Assembly: GCA_012799975.1 (NCBI GenBank)
Contig: JAAZKF010000108.1
Span: 1 to 35,378 of the forward strand
DNA from: Burkholderiales bacterium
GTDB lineage: Bacteria; Vulcanimicrobiota; Xenobia; Xenobiales; Xenobiaceae
Direction: 5' to 3'
DNA length: 35,378 nt
Shown: positions 7,701-15,998 of the stretch, one piece after another
Layout: each line of letters starts with the position of its first letter
Numbering within the stretch: position 1 is the first letter of the stretch
Made by a program: the position numbers and the translations under genes
The notes under the pieces: model-generated
Seen by the model: the letters and a program-made list of their open reading frames with translations, nothing else
The model's database searches: none
Told to the model about the DNA's origin: nothing

Positions 7701-10433
7701 GAGGACCGGATCGATCTGGTACCGGACCAGAAGAGCTACGCCCCCGGCCAGTCCGCCCGGATCCTGGTCAAGTCTCCCTACGAGAAGGCTCGGGCCCTGG
7801 TGACCGTCGAGAGGGAGACGGTCCTGGATCGTTTCGTGGTCGACGTGGAAGGCACTGCGGACACCGTCGAGGTTCCCATCAGCTCGGATCACGTGCCCAA
7901 TGTCTTCGTCTCGGTGATCCTGCTGCAGGGGCGCCTCCCCGACGCAGGGTTCGGGCCCGATGGCCTGGACCTGGGTAAGCCCTCTTTCAAGATCGGCTAC
8001 GTCAACCTGCCGGTGGAGTCTGTGGAACGGCGCCTGGAGGTCCAGGTTACCCCCTCCAAGGAGGTCTGGGAACCGCGCCAGCAGGTCAGCTTGCAGGTCC
8101 AGCTTCGCGATTCCCAGGGGCGCCCGGCCGCCGGAGAAGTGTGCCTGGCGGTGGTGGATGAGGGGGTCCTGAGCCTGATCGGCTACGATACACCGGATTA
8201 TTTCCCGGCCTTCTACGGCTCCCGGCCCCTGTCGGTGCGTACCTCCGAGTCCCGTCTGGACGTGATCGGACAGCGCTCCTACGGGGCCAAGGGGGCGAAC
8301 CAGGGCGGAGGCGGAGGGAGCCTGGTAGGTGACTACCGGGAGGACTTCGTGGCCACCGCCTTCTGGAGCCCCCGGCTTCTAACCGACTCGAAAGGGCGTG
8401 CCCAGGTCGATTTCCAGCTTCCGGACAGCCTGACGCGTTTCCGGGTCATGGCCGTGGCCCAGACTCGGGACGGGCGCTTCGGATCGGGGAAGGCGGCCCT
8501 GGAGGTTCGCAAACCCTTGCTGCTGCAGCCTTCAGTCCCTCGGTTCGCGCGTCGGGGGGACCGGTTCCAGGCAGGCGTGCTGGTCTTCAACAATACCGGC
8601 GGTTCGGGGGAAGTCCTGGTCGAGGCCGAAGCCGCGGGTGTCTCGCTGGTCGAGCGCAAGACGGCCCGGGTCCGACTGAACTCCGGCCAGAGCCGGGAGG
8701 TGCTCTTCGACTTCGAGGCCCCCGGTTCGGGTGACTCGGAGATCGGCTTCCGGGCCTCGCTGGGTTCGTACCGCGATTCCCTGAAGCTGCCTCTGCCGGT
8801 CCACCTCTCCCAGCGCCTGGAGACGGTGGCCACCAGCGGAACCGTCCCTGTGGACTCGCAGGTCGAGCGGGTGCAGGTTCCCGGAGGCGTGTTGCCGGGG
8901 ACGGCTGTCCTGGAGACCACGGTCTCCTCCTCGGTCCTCTCGGGGGTGGAGGAGGCGCTCAACTGGCTGGTCGACTATCCCTACGGTTGCCTGGAACAGC
9001 GTCTCTCTCGTCTGGTCCCCCTGCTTCTGGCCGGAGACCTGTTGACGGCCTCGGCTCGGGCGGATCTGGACAAGAAGGCCTTGAAGGCCCGGGCTCAGGC
9101 CGAACTGGATGAGCTGGCCTCCTTACAGGTCGAAGGAGGAGGCTTCGCGATGTGGGCGGGCTCGGACCGCGTCCACGACGAATTGACGGCCTCGGCCGTG
9201 CGTACGCTGTTGGAGGCTCGGGAGCGGGGCTTCCGGGTCGAGGAGGCCATGCTGACGCAGGCCCGAGCCGCCATGAAGAAGGCCTTGAACCAGAAAAACC
9301 GCGACTATCCGTTCAGTTCGACCGAGAATCTGACCGTCCGGGCCAGCCTCCTGGAGGCCCTGACGCGGATGGACTACAGTGACCCCGCTACCCTCTCGGC
9401 CCTCTTCAAGGAGCGCGACCAGCTCTCTGTGGACGCCAAGGTGCACCTGCTGCGGGCCGCCTGGAGGATGAAGAACTCCACCGTGGTCGACGAGTTGCGT
9501 CGGGATATCCAGAACCTGGCCCGGGTGGAGGCCCAGACGGCCTGGTTTGATGATCCGGTGCCTCAGCCCTGGCTCTTCTCCTCTTCGGTCCGGACCACCA
9601 GTCTGGTCCTGGAGGCCTTCCTGGAACAGGGGGAGTCCGCCCTGGCCCCCCGGATGGTTCGCTGGCTGATGGAGGCCCGCCGCGACGGTCACTGGGGGAC
9701 TACCCAGCAGGATGCGGCGGCGCTACGGGCCCTGTTGGCCTACCGTTCGCGCTTCGAGAGCCAGACCCCCGACCTGGAGGCCACCGTCCAGGTGGCCGGA
9801 CGGGGGATCCTACAGACCCGCCTGAACTCCAAGGCCCCCCTGGCTTCCAGCCAGACCACCCTGGAGGAGGGGAAGGTCGGGGAGGCCTTGGAGGTGCTTT
9901 TCGGGCGCCGGGGTCGGGGGACCTTGCACTACGACCTGAGGCTTCGCTATGCCCCCGAGAAGGATCTCCCCGCGCAGGACGAGGGTTTCACGGTCTTCCG
10001 GACCGTGCGACCCCTGGAGGGAGCCAAAGTCCATATCGGCCCCTTCCGGGCCGGGCAGACCTATAGGGTTACCCTGACGGTGCTGACTCCTCACGAACGT
10101 CGCTACGTGGTGGTGGAAGACCCGGTCCCGGCTGGCTTCGAGGTGGTCCAGACCACCTTCGAGACCGAGAGCGATGAGTTCCGCCAGGTGCTGTCGCAGG
10201 CCGGGATCGCCAAGCCCTGGATGGGGACCTTCAACCACTTCGAGATCGAGGACTCTCGGGTTCTGCTCTTCGCCGACGGCCTGGTGCCCGGCGAGCATAC
10301 CTTTGAGTACCTGGTCCGCGCCATGTTGCCCGGGAAATTCCGGCTTCCCGCAACCCGGGCCGAGGAGATGTACCATCCCGAGATCTTCGGGACCACTCCC
10401 GTCCAGGTGGTCGAGGTCCAGCCGGGGCAATGA
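4761..10433 (+). CDS. Bacterial alpha-2-macroglobulin family lipoprotein (YfhM/MagD-like)
   Basis: Lipoprotein signal (LGTLFLVVAC), repeated MG domains, thioester motif YPYGCLEQ, adjacent pbpC. Confidence 0.93.
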   Translation: MRTISSRVLALLGAILGTLFLVVACGQGGGEPPEIPAFLLPQGPPRPVEVVFASPQGQLQNLPEGAAATLVFNQPMVPLEGLGQPGPLPPVTIQPPVAGTWEWRGTATLVFRPEGELPLATRFEVSLPAGLKSFSGQTLAQEYRFSFTTPRPDLVRSIPTNNTKFVRPEATLLLAFNQPIQAMAAAEAISLRAHKTDLAIQVRPPSDQEWKDFQDRSTGDEPPPESTRRNLLVVQPSSPMALGTEHILEIRAGLKGASGADLGLEKTRTIHFHTLNKFSVSDLSTESDWRPDGGLVLKFSNPVSPKKLVSSLRFEPEIRIPEWYAEDEHARTDIYLYLPMKARTAYQVSLTADLQDDFGNALGTAWTKSFTTTDFTPALHLSGGQGILEAQGDLRLPVGLRNIQRLRVRMARIAPEDLVPLLQNGDAFWSDQPFTPPEGYQVDEDWTPVVPQNQMVDCPLDLSRALGESRTGLVYVQLQAGEGKSKWDQRVLVQVTDLGLTGKFSAEDTLVWATSLSAAQPRPGLSVEIRDAKNQVRWSGRTDSKGLATAPGWGALGLDKGGSWGLPDHYVLIRDGQDLACLSAEGSTGISPWDFDLDHDWDPEARIYQAQTFTERGLYRAGEQVHLKGTLRRSQAGRWIVPEEVQTLEYVVYDSRDQKIGNGTTPVSSFGSFDQTLKLDQNAPSGFYRVQWNLPSKLSKAAGISGVLTGTTFRVEAYRPAQFEVTVESPDSACVQGESAGATIRGRYLFGAPMSGDKVRYSARLEPATFQPEAWEGFEFGTLRLWGENQRDQERILLREEGTLDEQGQRELTVSLEGISFEGPARLVVEGTVTSASRQAISGRTSAMVHPASLALGLKTGGSLRQAGTRVPVELVAVDPQGKAVPARQVQVKLLRREWDSVRKAGSGGRYEWVSEARDTEVSSQTVRVGNKPENLNLTPPRAGLYVVQALARDSKGRQTVAESMLYAWGGDYVAWDRQDEDRIDLVPDQKSYAPGQSARILVKSPYEKARALVTVERETVLDRFVVDVEGTADTVEVPISSDHVPNVFVSVILLQGRLPDAGFGPDGLDLGKPSFKIGYVNLPVESVERRLEVQVTPSKEVWEPRQQVSLQVQLRDSQGRPAAGEVCLAVVDEGVLSLIGYDTPDYFPAFYGSRPLSVRTSESRLDVIGQRSYGAKGANQGGGGGSLVGDYREDFVATAFWSPRLLTDSKGRAQVDFQLPDSLTRFRVMAVAQTRDGRFGSGKAALEVRKPLLLQPSVPRFARRGDRFQAGVLVFNNTGGSGEVLVEAEAAGVSLVERKTARVRLNSGQSREVLFDFEAPGSGDSEIGFRASLGSYRDSLKLPLPVHLSQRLETVATSGTVPVDSQVERVQVPGGVLPGTAVLETTVSSSVLSGVEEALNWLVDYPYGCLEQRLSRLVPLLLAGDLLTASARADLDKKALKARAQAELDELASLQVEGGGFAMWAGSDRVHDELTASAVRTLLEARERGFRVEEAMLTQARAAMKKALNQKNRDYPFSSTENLTVRASLLEALTRMDYSDPATLSALFKERDQLSVDAKVHLLRAAWRMKNSTVVDELRRDIQNLARVEAQTAWFDDPVPQPWLFSSSVRTTSLVLEAFLEQGESALAPRMVRWLMEARRDGHWGTTQQDAAALRALLAYRSRFESQTPDLEATVQVAGRGILQTRLNSKAPLASSQTTLEEGKVGEALEVLFGRRGRGTLHYDLRLRYAPEKDLPAQDEGFTVFRTVRPLEGAKVHIGPFRAGQTYRVTLTVLTPHERRYVVVEDPVPAGFEVVQTTFETESDEFRQVLSQAGIAKPWMGTFNHFEIEDSRVLLFADGLVPGEHTFEYLVRAMLPGKFRLPATRAEEMYHPEIFGTTPVQVVEVQPGQ

Positions 10434-12874
10434 ACCGTCGCCGGTGGGGACTGGCCCTGGTGCTGGTCCTACTCCTGGTGGGGGTCCTGGTGGGCTGGCC
10501 GCTTCCTGAGGAATTGGCCCGGCCCCACCAGGAGGCCTCGCTGATCCTGCTGGATCGGCATGGCGAGGTGTTGCGGGAGGTGCCCTCCAGCCGCAACGGC
10601 GTCAGCCGCTGGGTGAGCCTGGACCAGGTGGCTCCGGTGCTCGTCCAGGCGACGATCCTGGCCGAGGACCGCCGCTTTCATCTGCATCCCGGCGTGGACC
10701 CCCTGGCCCTGCTGCGGTCCGCCTGGATCAACCTGCGGGCGGGCCGGGTCCTGACCGGGGGGTCCACCCTGACCCAGCAGTTGGTCCGCAATCTGCGCCC
10801 CCCTCGTTCCCGGGGGCTGGGGACCAAGATCCTGGAGGCCTGGGAGGCGGTGCGCATGGAGGTCCGCTTCTCCAAGACCGAGATCCTGGAAGCCTACCTC
10901 AACCGCATCCCATACGGGAACGGAGCATATGGGGTCGAGGCGGCTTCCCGGCGCTACTTCCAGAAGTCGGCCAGCCTCCTCTCGCCGGCCGAGGCGGCCG
11001 CCCTGGCGGTTTTGCCTCGGGCTCCCGAGGCCCTGGATCTGGTCAGTCGCCCCCAGGAGGTCGTCGTGCTGCAGCGGGACCTTCTGAAACGGATGGGGGA
11101 GGCGGGACTCCTCACCGAGGAGGATCTCCGAGAGGCCCTGGAGGTCCCTCTCCTGGCGGCTCCCTTGCACGAACGCTTCGCTGCGCCTCACTTCTGTGAT
11201 ATGGTCCTGGCCGAATTGCCACCGGCTGCGGGGGATCGGCAGGTGCGCACCAGCCTGGATGCTTCCTTGCAGAGCCTGGTCGAGGATCTGCTGGAGACCC
11301 ACCTGGAGCGTTTGGCGGGGCAGAATGTGGGCAATGGGGCCGTGGTGATCCTGGATGTGGCTACGGGTGAGATCCTGGCCCTGGTGGGCTCGCGGAACTA
11401 TTTCGATCCCGTGGCCGGGCAGGTCAACGCGGCCTTGGCGCTGCGCTCGCCAGGTTCGACCCTCAAGCCGTTCATGTATGGAATGGCCCTGGAACGGGGT
11501 AGGACTGCGGCCAGCGTGCTTCCCGATCTGGAGTTCCACCCCGACGGAGCCCGCGATGGCTTCCTCCCGCGTAACTATGACTGGACCCACCACGGTCCGG
11601 TCCGCCTGCGCACGGCCCTGGCCTGTTCCTACAACCTGGTGGCCGCCCGCACCCTGCAGGAACTGGGCCCTCAGTCCTTGTTGGAACGCCTGCATGAGCT
11701 GGGCTTCACCTGCCTGGACCGGCCGGCCAGCCACTACGGGACGGGCCTGGTCCTGGGTGACGGCGAGGTCTGCCTGTTGGATCTGGCCCTGGCCTATCGG
11801 ACCCTGGCGCGGGGCGGACTCTACGCTCCGGCTCGTCCGGTGTTGGCGATGGCGGAAGGGGGGAACTGGAAACCGATCCCGACTTTTCCCTCTAGGCGGG
11901 TCATGGACCCCGGCGTCTGCTTCGTGCTGAGCGACATCCTGGCTGATCCCGAGGCCCGGGCTCCGGCTTTCGGACGCTACGGGCCCTTGAGCCTGTCCTT
12001 CCCCTGCGCTGCCAAGACCGGAACCTCGAAAGACTACCGCGACAATTGGACCCTGGGCTACACCCCGCGTCACGTGGTCGGCGTCTGGGTGGGGAACTTC
12101 GACGGAAGTTCGATGGTCGGTGCCTCCGGAGTGACCGGCGCAGCTCCCTTGTTCCGAGACCTGATGCTGGCCTTGCGGGCCCGGGAGGAGGCCCAGGCAC
12201 CCCCCCGCGCCGCAGAAAAGGGTTTCCTGGTGCCGGCAGGCGTGGTGCAGGAGGCTATCTGCCCGGTCTCAGGGCAGGGACCAGGCCCCGATTGTCCAGG
12301 TTCCATGGCGGAATGGTTCCTGTCGGGGACGGTTCCGTCGGAACCCTGTTGCGTGCATCGCCGGGTTGTATTGGACCGGCGTACGGGCGGGCTTGGCGGG
12401 GCCTCCACGCCAGATTCGGAGCGCCTGGAGCGCGTCTACGAGGTCCACCCGCCCTTGTATCGGGCCTGGATGGCCGAGGTCGGTCTGCCCACGCCGCCTG
12501 AGGACTCCATCTCAGCTTCGCGCTCGCGCTCGACCCGTCCGGTCCTGCCCGCGGCCCGCCCCCGGGGCCGGAGCCCCGGCGAATATCCGGAGCCGCCCTC
12601 CACCAGGCCGGTCCGCCTGGCCATCGCCAGTCCGGAAGAGGGGGCGGTCTTCCGTCTGGATCCCGTGCTCCGCCGGGAATACCAGAAGGTAACCCTGCGG
12701 GCCGTCGTGCCCGAGGGGGTCCCGGAGGTGGAGTGGCTGGTCGATGGACAGATCCTGGAACGCTGTCCCCCCCCCTTCACGACCCGCTGGCAGTTGACAC
12801 CCGGCGACCACACCCTGGTCCTGAGGGCCGCTGGAGTGGGGGAGTCCTCGGTTCGGCTTACGGTGCTGGAGTAG
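10430..12874 (+). CDS. pbpC: Penicillin-binding protein 1C (glycosyltransferase + transpeptidase)
   Basis: GT51 motifs AEDRRFHLHPGVDP, GGSTLTQQLVRNL; transpeptidase region RSPGSTLKPFMYG, KTGTSKDYRDNW; C-terminal Ig-like domain. ATGA overlap with the A2M gene. Confidence 0.95.
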   Translation: MNRRRWGLALVLVLLLVGVLVGWPLPEELARPHQEASLILLDRHGEVLREVPSSRNGVSRWVSLDQVAPVLVQATILAEDRRFHLHPGVDPLALLRSAWINLRAGRVLTGGSTLTQQLVRNLRPPRSRGLGTKILEAWEAVRMEVRFSKTEILEAYLNRIPYGNGAYGVEAASRRYFQKSASLLSPAEAAALAVLPRAPEALDLVSRPQEVVVLQRDLLKRMGEAGLLTEEDLREALEVPLLAAPLHERFAAPHFCDMVLAELPPAAGDRQVRTSLDASLQSLVEDLLETHLERLAGQNVGNGAVVILDVATGEILALVGSRNYFDPVAGQVNAALALRSPGSTLKPFMYGMALERGRTAASVLPDLEFHPDGARDGFLPRNYDWTHHGPVRLRTALACSYNLVAARTLQELGPQSLLERLHELGFTCLDRPASHYGTGLVLGDGEVCLLDLALAYRTLARGGLYAPARPVLAMAEGGNWKPIPTFPSRRVMDPGVCFVLSDILADPEARAPAFGRYGPLSLSFPCAAKTGTSKDYRDNWTLGYTPRHVVGVWVGNFDGSSMVGASGVTGAAPLFRDLMLALRAREEAQAPPRAAEKGFLVPAGVVQEAICPVSGQGPGPDCPGSMAEWFLSGTVPSEPCCVHRRVVLDRRTGGLGGASTPDSERLERVYEVHPPLYRAWMAEVGLPTPPEDSISASRSRSTRPVLPAARPRGRSPGEYPEPPSTRPVRLAIASPEEGAVFRLDPVLRREYQKVTLRAVVPEGVPEVEWLVDGQILERCPPPFTTRWQLTPGDHTLVLRAAGVGESSVRLTVLE

Positions 12875-12951
12875 GACCAGCTTCCGAACACCGGGAGCCT
12901 TCCGGCCTTCTGCTTCCGCATGCCTGCCGGTTTCGTGTTAGAATGGCACCC

Positions 12952-13473
12952 ATGAAACGCCTTCTCACGATGACCTTGTGTCTCTTCTTGCTCGGCCTTC
13001 CCGCCTGGGCCGCACCCCCGGCCTGGGATGCCGAGGCCGCCTTGGACCTCAACGGCCTGAGCCTGCAGATGACCGAAGAGGAAGTCGTCTCTTCCCTGGG
13101 GGACCCCACCAAGGTGCTGGACGAGCAGTTGAAGCTCTATTCCGGCAACCTCCTGGTGCGGACCCGCGAGGGACGGGTCGTGAACCTCTCGGCTTTTGAC
13201 CAGGGCGGTCACTGGGCCTTGGGAGTCGCGGGCCGGCCGACCCTCCGAACAGGCAGTCCCGAGGCCGGATTGCGAGCCGGTCTGGGCGCGCCCTGGCGGA
13301 CCTTCGTGAACTCCGAGAAGGACCTTCAAGCCCTCCTGTATGTTTCGATTCGCTCGGATTTGGTGGTCCTTCTCCAGCACGGGCAGGTGGCCGCCCTCAT
13401 GTTGGCCGAGCCCGGGACCCTGGCCCAAAGCCTGCTCAGCCTGGGGTATGAGGTCCAGGAGGCCGCTGAATAG
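12952..13473 (+). CDS. Secreted hypothetical protein, possible tandem BamE/SmpA-like fold
   Basis: Signal peptide MKRLLTMTLCLFLLGLPAWA; two related halves (LSLQMTEEEVVSSLGDPTKV... and TGSPEAGLRAGLGAPWRTF...). Confidence 0.75.
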   Translation: MKRLLTMTLCLFLLGLPAWAAPPAWDAEAALDLNGLSLQMTEEEVVSSLGDPTKVLDEQLKLYSGNLLVRTREGRVVNLSAFDQGGHWALGVAGRPTLRTGSPEAGLRAGLGAPWRTFVNSEKDLQALLYVSIRSDLVVLLQHGQVAALMLAEPGTLAQSLLSLGYEVQEAAE

Positions 13474-13502
13474 CCCTGTCAAGCCTCCGAACACTGAAGA
13501 CC

Positions 13503-14183
13503 GTGAGCCTGTACGCTTGCCTGCATCCCCTGATCCGGATGGCTGCCTACGCCCTCTACCACGTCGCGGGTGGCTATCAGGTCTGCGGAACCGAGCACAT
13601 TCCCCGGTATGGGCCGGCGCTGGTGGCCTGCAACCACATCAGCCTGGCGGACCCCGTAGCCATGCTGGGGGCCAGTCCTCGTGCCCTGCACTACATGGCC
13701 GCCCAGGAGCTGCATGACCTGCCCATCCTGGGCCCCGCCATCCGTTTCATGCAGGCTTTCCCGGTCCGTCGCGGCCAGCAGGACCCGGAAGCCGTGGCCC
13801 GGTGTCGTGCCCTGCTGCGCGACGGTCAGGCCGTGGTCATCTTCCCGGAGGGCCGCTGCAGCCCCGATGGGCACCTGGGGCCCTTCTTCCCGGGGGTAGC
13901 CACCCTGGCCCTGCGTGAGGGATGTCCGGTGGTGCCTGCCGTGGTCCAGGGAACTGATCGCTTCCTTCCCCTGGGGGCCCGCATGCTGCGTTGCCGACCC
14001 AAGACCATGCGATTTGGTGCCCCCCTGGACCTGGGGCGCCTGCAGGCGGGTGTGCCGGTACGCCAGCAGGTCGACCAGGCACTGTCGAGGTTGCGGCAGG
14101 CCATGCTGGACCTGGGGGCGACCCCCAGGACCCCGGAGGTCTCCTACCAGGGCAGCGGTCGGCGCTTCCAGACCAGGTCGTAG
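13503..14183 (+). CDS. 1-acyl-sn-glycerol-3-phosphate acyltransferase family protein (PlsC-like)
   Basis: NHISLAD (HX4D) and FPEGRCSPDG motifs. GTG start. Confidence 0.9.
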   Translation: MSLYACLHPLIRMAAYALYHVAGGYQVCGTEHIPRYGPALVACNHISLADPVAMLGASPRALHYMAAQELHDLPILGPAIRFMQAFPVRRGQQDPEAVARCRALLRDGQAVVIFPEGRCSPDGHLGPFFPGVATLALREGCPVVPAVVQGTDRFLPLGARMLRCRPKTMRFGAPLDLGRLQAGVPVRQQVDQALSRLRQAMLDLGATPRTPEVSYQGSGRRFQTRS

Positions 14184-15052
14184 ACCTCCGTGAAGGGCGG
14201 CGTAGGGAATAACTCGGGTGAGCCGCCCTCTACGGGAACCGTGTAGAGCGCGGCCCCATTCCCCGTCCGGGCGGTAAAGAGCAACTGGCGGCCGTCCGGG
14301 GACCAGGCTGGATAGCTGGCGGACTCGGTCCCTTGCAGGAGCCGGCGGGGAACCCCTTCCGGCCCGATCACCGCCAGGAAGCCGCGCAGGTGGTTCCAAC
14401 TCCCATAGACCAGATGTCGGCTGTCTGGAGACCAGGCCGGGGTGACGTCAGCGTAGAAGTTTCTGGTAATTCGGGTGGCCCGGCCCGGATTCTCCGCAGG
14501 CGTCGTGTACAGGTCGGAAGACCCCTGTCTCCATCCCACGAAGGCGATTCGGCTTCCATCCGGCGACCAGGTGGGGAAGCGGTTGATCGTCTGATCCGAG
14601 GTCAACCGGCGAAGGTCCGTCCCGTCCGCCTTCATGATCGCCAACTCCTCCGCGCCCCAGCGGTTGGTCTCGAAGACTATCCGGGTTCCGTCGGGGGACC
14701 ACGAGGGATGTCGGTCATCAGAGGGGGAGCTGGTCAGGCGCTGGAGGTTCCGGCCCGACAGGTCGACCCGGTAGAGGTTCCAAGAGCCGTGTTCGTACAC
14801 TGCGAAGACTACCAGGCCGGTCCTGGAACACAGGTCGGGTTGGCGACAATACCCGCGGAGTCGGATCAGGAAACCCAGATCCCGGCCATCGGGGCGGACC
14901 ATCTGGATCTGGGTGTAGCGGTCCGTCTTGGCGGCGAAGAGGATCACCTCGGATAGAGGTCCAGCTCCTACCCGGTTCGGGGCGAGCATGACCAGGAGGG
15001 CCGGCAGCATGACCAGCACTGCGAGAAGCCCCATGGTGCAGGTTCGGGACAA
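14144..15052 (-). CDS. TolB-like WD40/PD40 beta-propeller secreted protein
   Basis: Repeated HPSWSPDGTRIVFET / FPTWSPDGSRIAF / TPAWSPDSRHLVY / YPAWSPDGRQLLF motifs after an N-terminal signal. 3' end overlaps the convergent acyltransferase. Confidence 0.88.
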   Translation of the reverse strand: MSRTCTMGLLAVLVMLPALLVMLAPNRVGAGPLSEVILFAAKTDRYTQIQMVRPDGRDLGFLIRLRGYCRQPDLCSRTGLVVFAVYEHGSWNLYRVDLSGRNLQRLTSSPSDDRHPSWSPDGTRIVFETNRWGAEELAIMKADGTDLRRLTSDQTINRFPTWSPDGSRIAFVGWRQGSSDLYTTPAENPGRATRITRNFYADVTPAWSPDSRHLVYGSWNHLRGFLAVIGPEGVPRRLLQGTESASYPAWSPDGRQLLFTARTGNGAALYTVPVEGGSPELFPTPPFTEVYDLVWKRRPLPW

Positions 15053-15125
15053 ATCCGCCGACCTCCGGTGGGCCTGGGTACAGCAAAGGGCCCTGGTCGC
15101 GAGCCAGGGCCGTCCAGGTGGGAAG

Positions 15126-15722
15126 CTACTTTTCGAGCTTGTTCATCACGGTCCGGGTGGAGGGATGCAGGTTGTTGATCACCCAGGCCACGTCTGCTTT
15201 CAGTCGGGTGTTCCAGCGGTTCTGGTAGGGCGTCCGCATCCAGACCAGGAACTGGATTCCGGCCCGTTCCACACCGTAGATCTCGAAGTAGTAGTTGCCG
15301 AAGACGTCGTTGCCCGAAGCCTTGAGGGCGGGGATCCCGGCTACGTTGGTCTGCTCCGGGGAGGTCCAGGTTCCGCCATGTGCCTTCTTGAGGTTGTCCA
15401 AGGTAGCCTGCAGGGCGTTGGCCGGGGACCAGCCGGAACCAGCCAGATGGGCCTCGACACCCAGACGTGCCTGGCGCTCGTCGCTGAGGAATTCCAGACC
15501 TTCTCCGGTGTGGTTGACGGCCCACTCGTCGTCGGTCATCAGCAGGACGATTGCCCCATCGGCCAGGTCGTAGCGGACGCCTTTGATGTCGCGCATCTTG
15601 TCCACCTGGGCTCCGTTGATGTCCCGGTGGGCGTCGGTTCCGGTCGAGAACTCCGCCGCTGCGACGGCAGTCGGAATCGCAAAGATAGCAATAGCCAGAA
15701 AAATCCGGGTCACCAGGTTCAT
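15126..15722 (-). CDS. Secreted hypothetical protein
   Basis: Signal peptide MNLVTRIFLAIAIFAIPTAVAAA; intact 198-aa ORF. Confidence 0.75.
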   Translation of the reverse strand: MNLVTRIFLAIAIFAIPTAVAAAEFSTGTDAHRDINGAQVDKMRDIKGVRYDLADGAIVLLMTDDEWAVNHTGEGLEFLSDERQARLGVEAHLAGSGWSPANALQATLDNLKKAHGGTWTSPEQTNVAGIPALKASGNDVFGNYYFEIYGVERAGIQFLVWMRTPYQNRWNTRLKADVAWVINNLHPSTRTVMNKLEK

Positions 15723-15882
15723 CCCGGGCCTCCTTATATATATTCAATTTCGTGGGGAGGGCCTTCGAGCTTGTTCCTCTACCTTCCTCCGGGGTATCTG
15801 GAGGGTTTTTCGGGGGGAGGCGGAGAATGCCCCGCCACCTGCCCCAGGGATCCGGACGACAGGGCCGGGAGGGGGGCACCCT

Positions 15883-15918
15883 ACACAAGAGGGCTCGGGA
15901 GCTTGAGCCCTCTTGTGT
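15883..15918. repeat. Perfect inverted repeat acacaagagggctc-N8-gagccctcttgtgt in a divergent intergenic region
   Basis: 14-bp perfect arms between divergent genes; no T-run. Confidence 0.8.
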
Positions 15919-15998
15919 GAGGTGTCCTGGCTTCCCAGTTGGGGATTCCGAGATTAGGGGAACGGCATTTCTCCAGGCCCAGCGGGAAGAGGAAGGGC

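Noticed and set aside
10469-12073. 534-aa minus-strand ORF antisense to pbpC, plus similar long antisense ORFs (20534-21958, 26646-27815, 32128-33276, 33397-34509)
   Set aside because: Biased Gln/Gly/Arg/His-rich shadow translations opposite well-supported genes.
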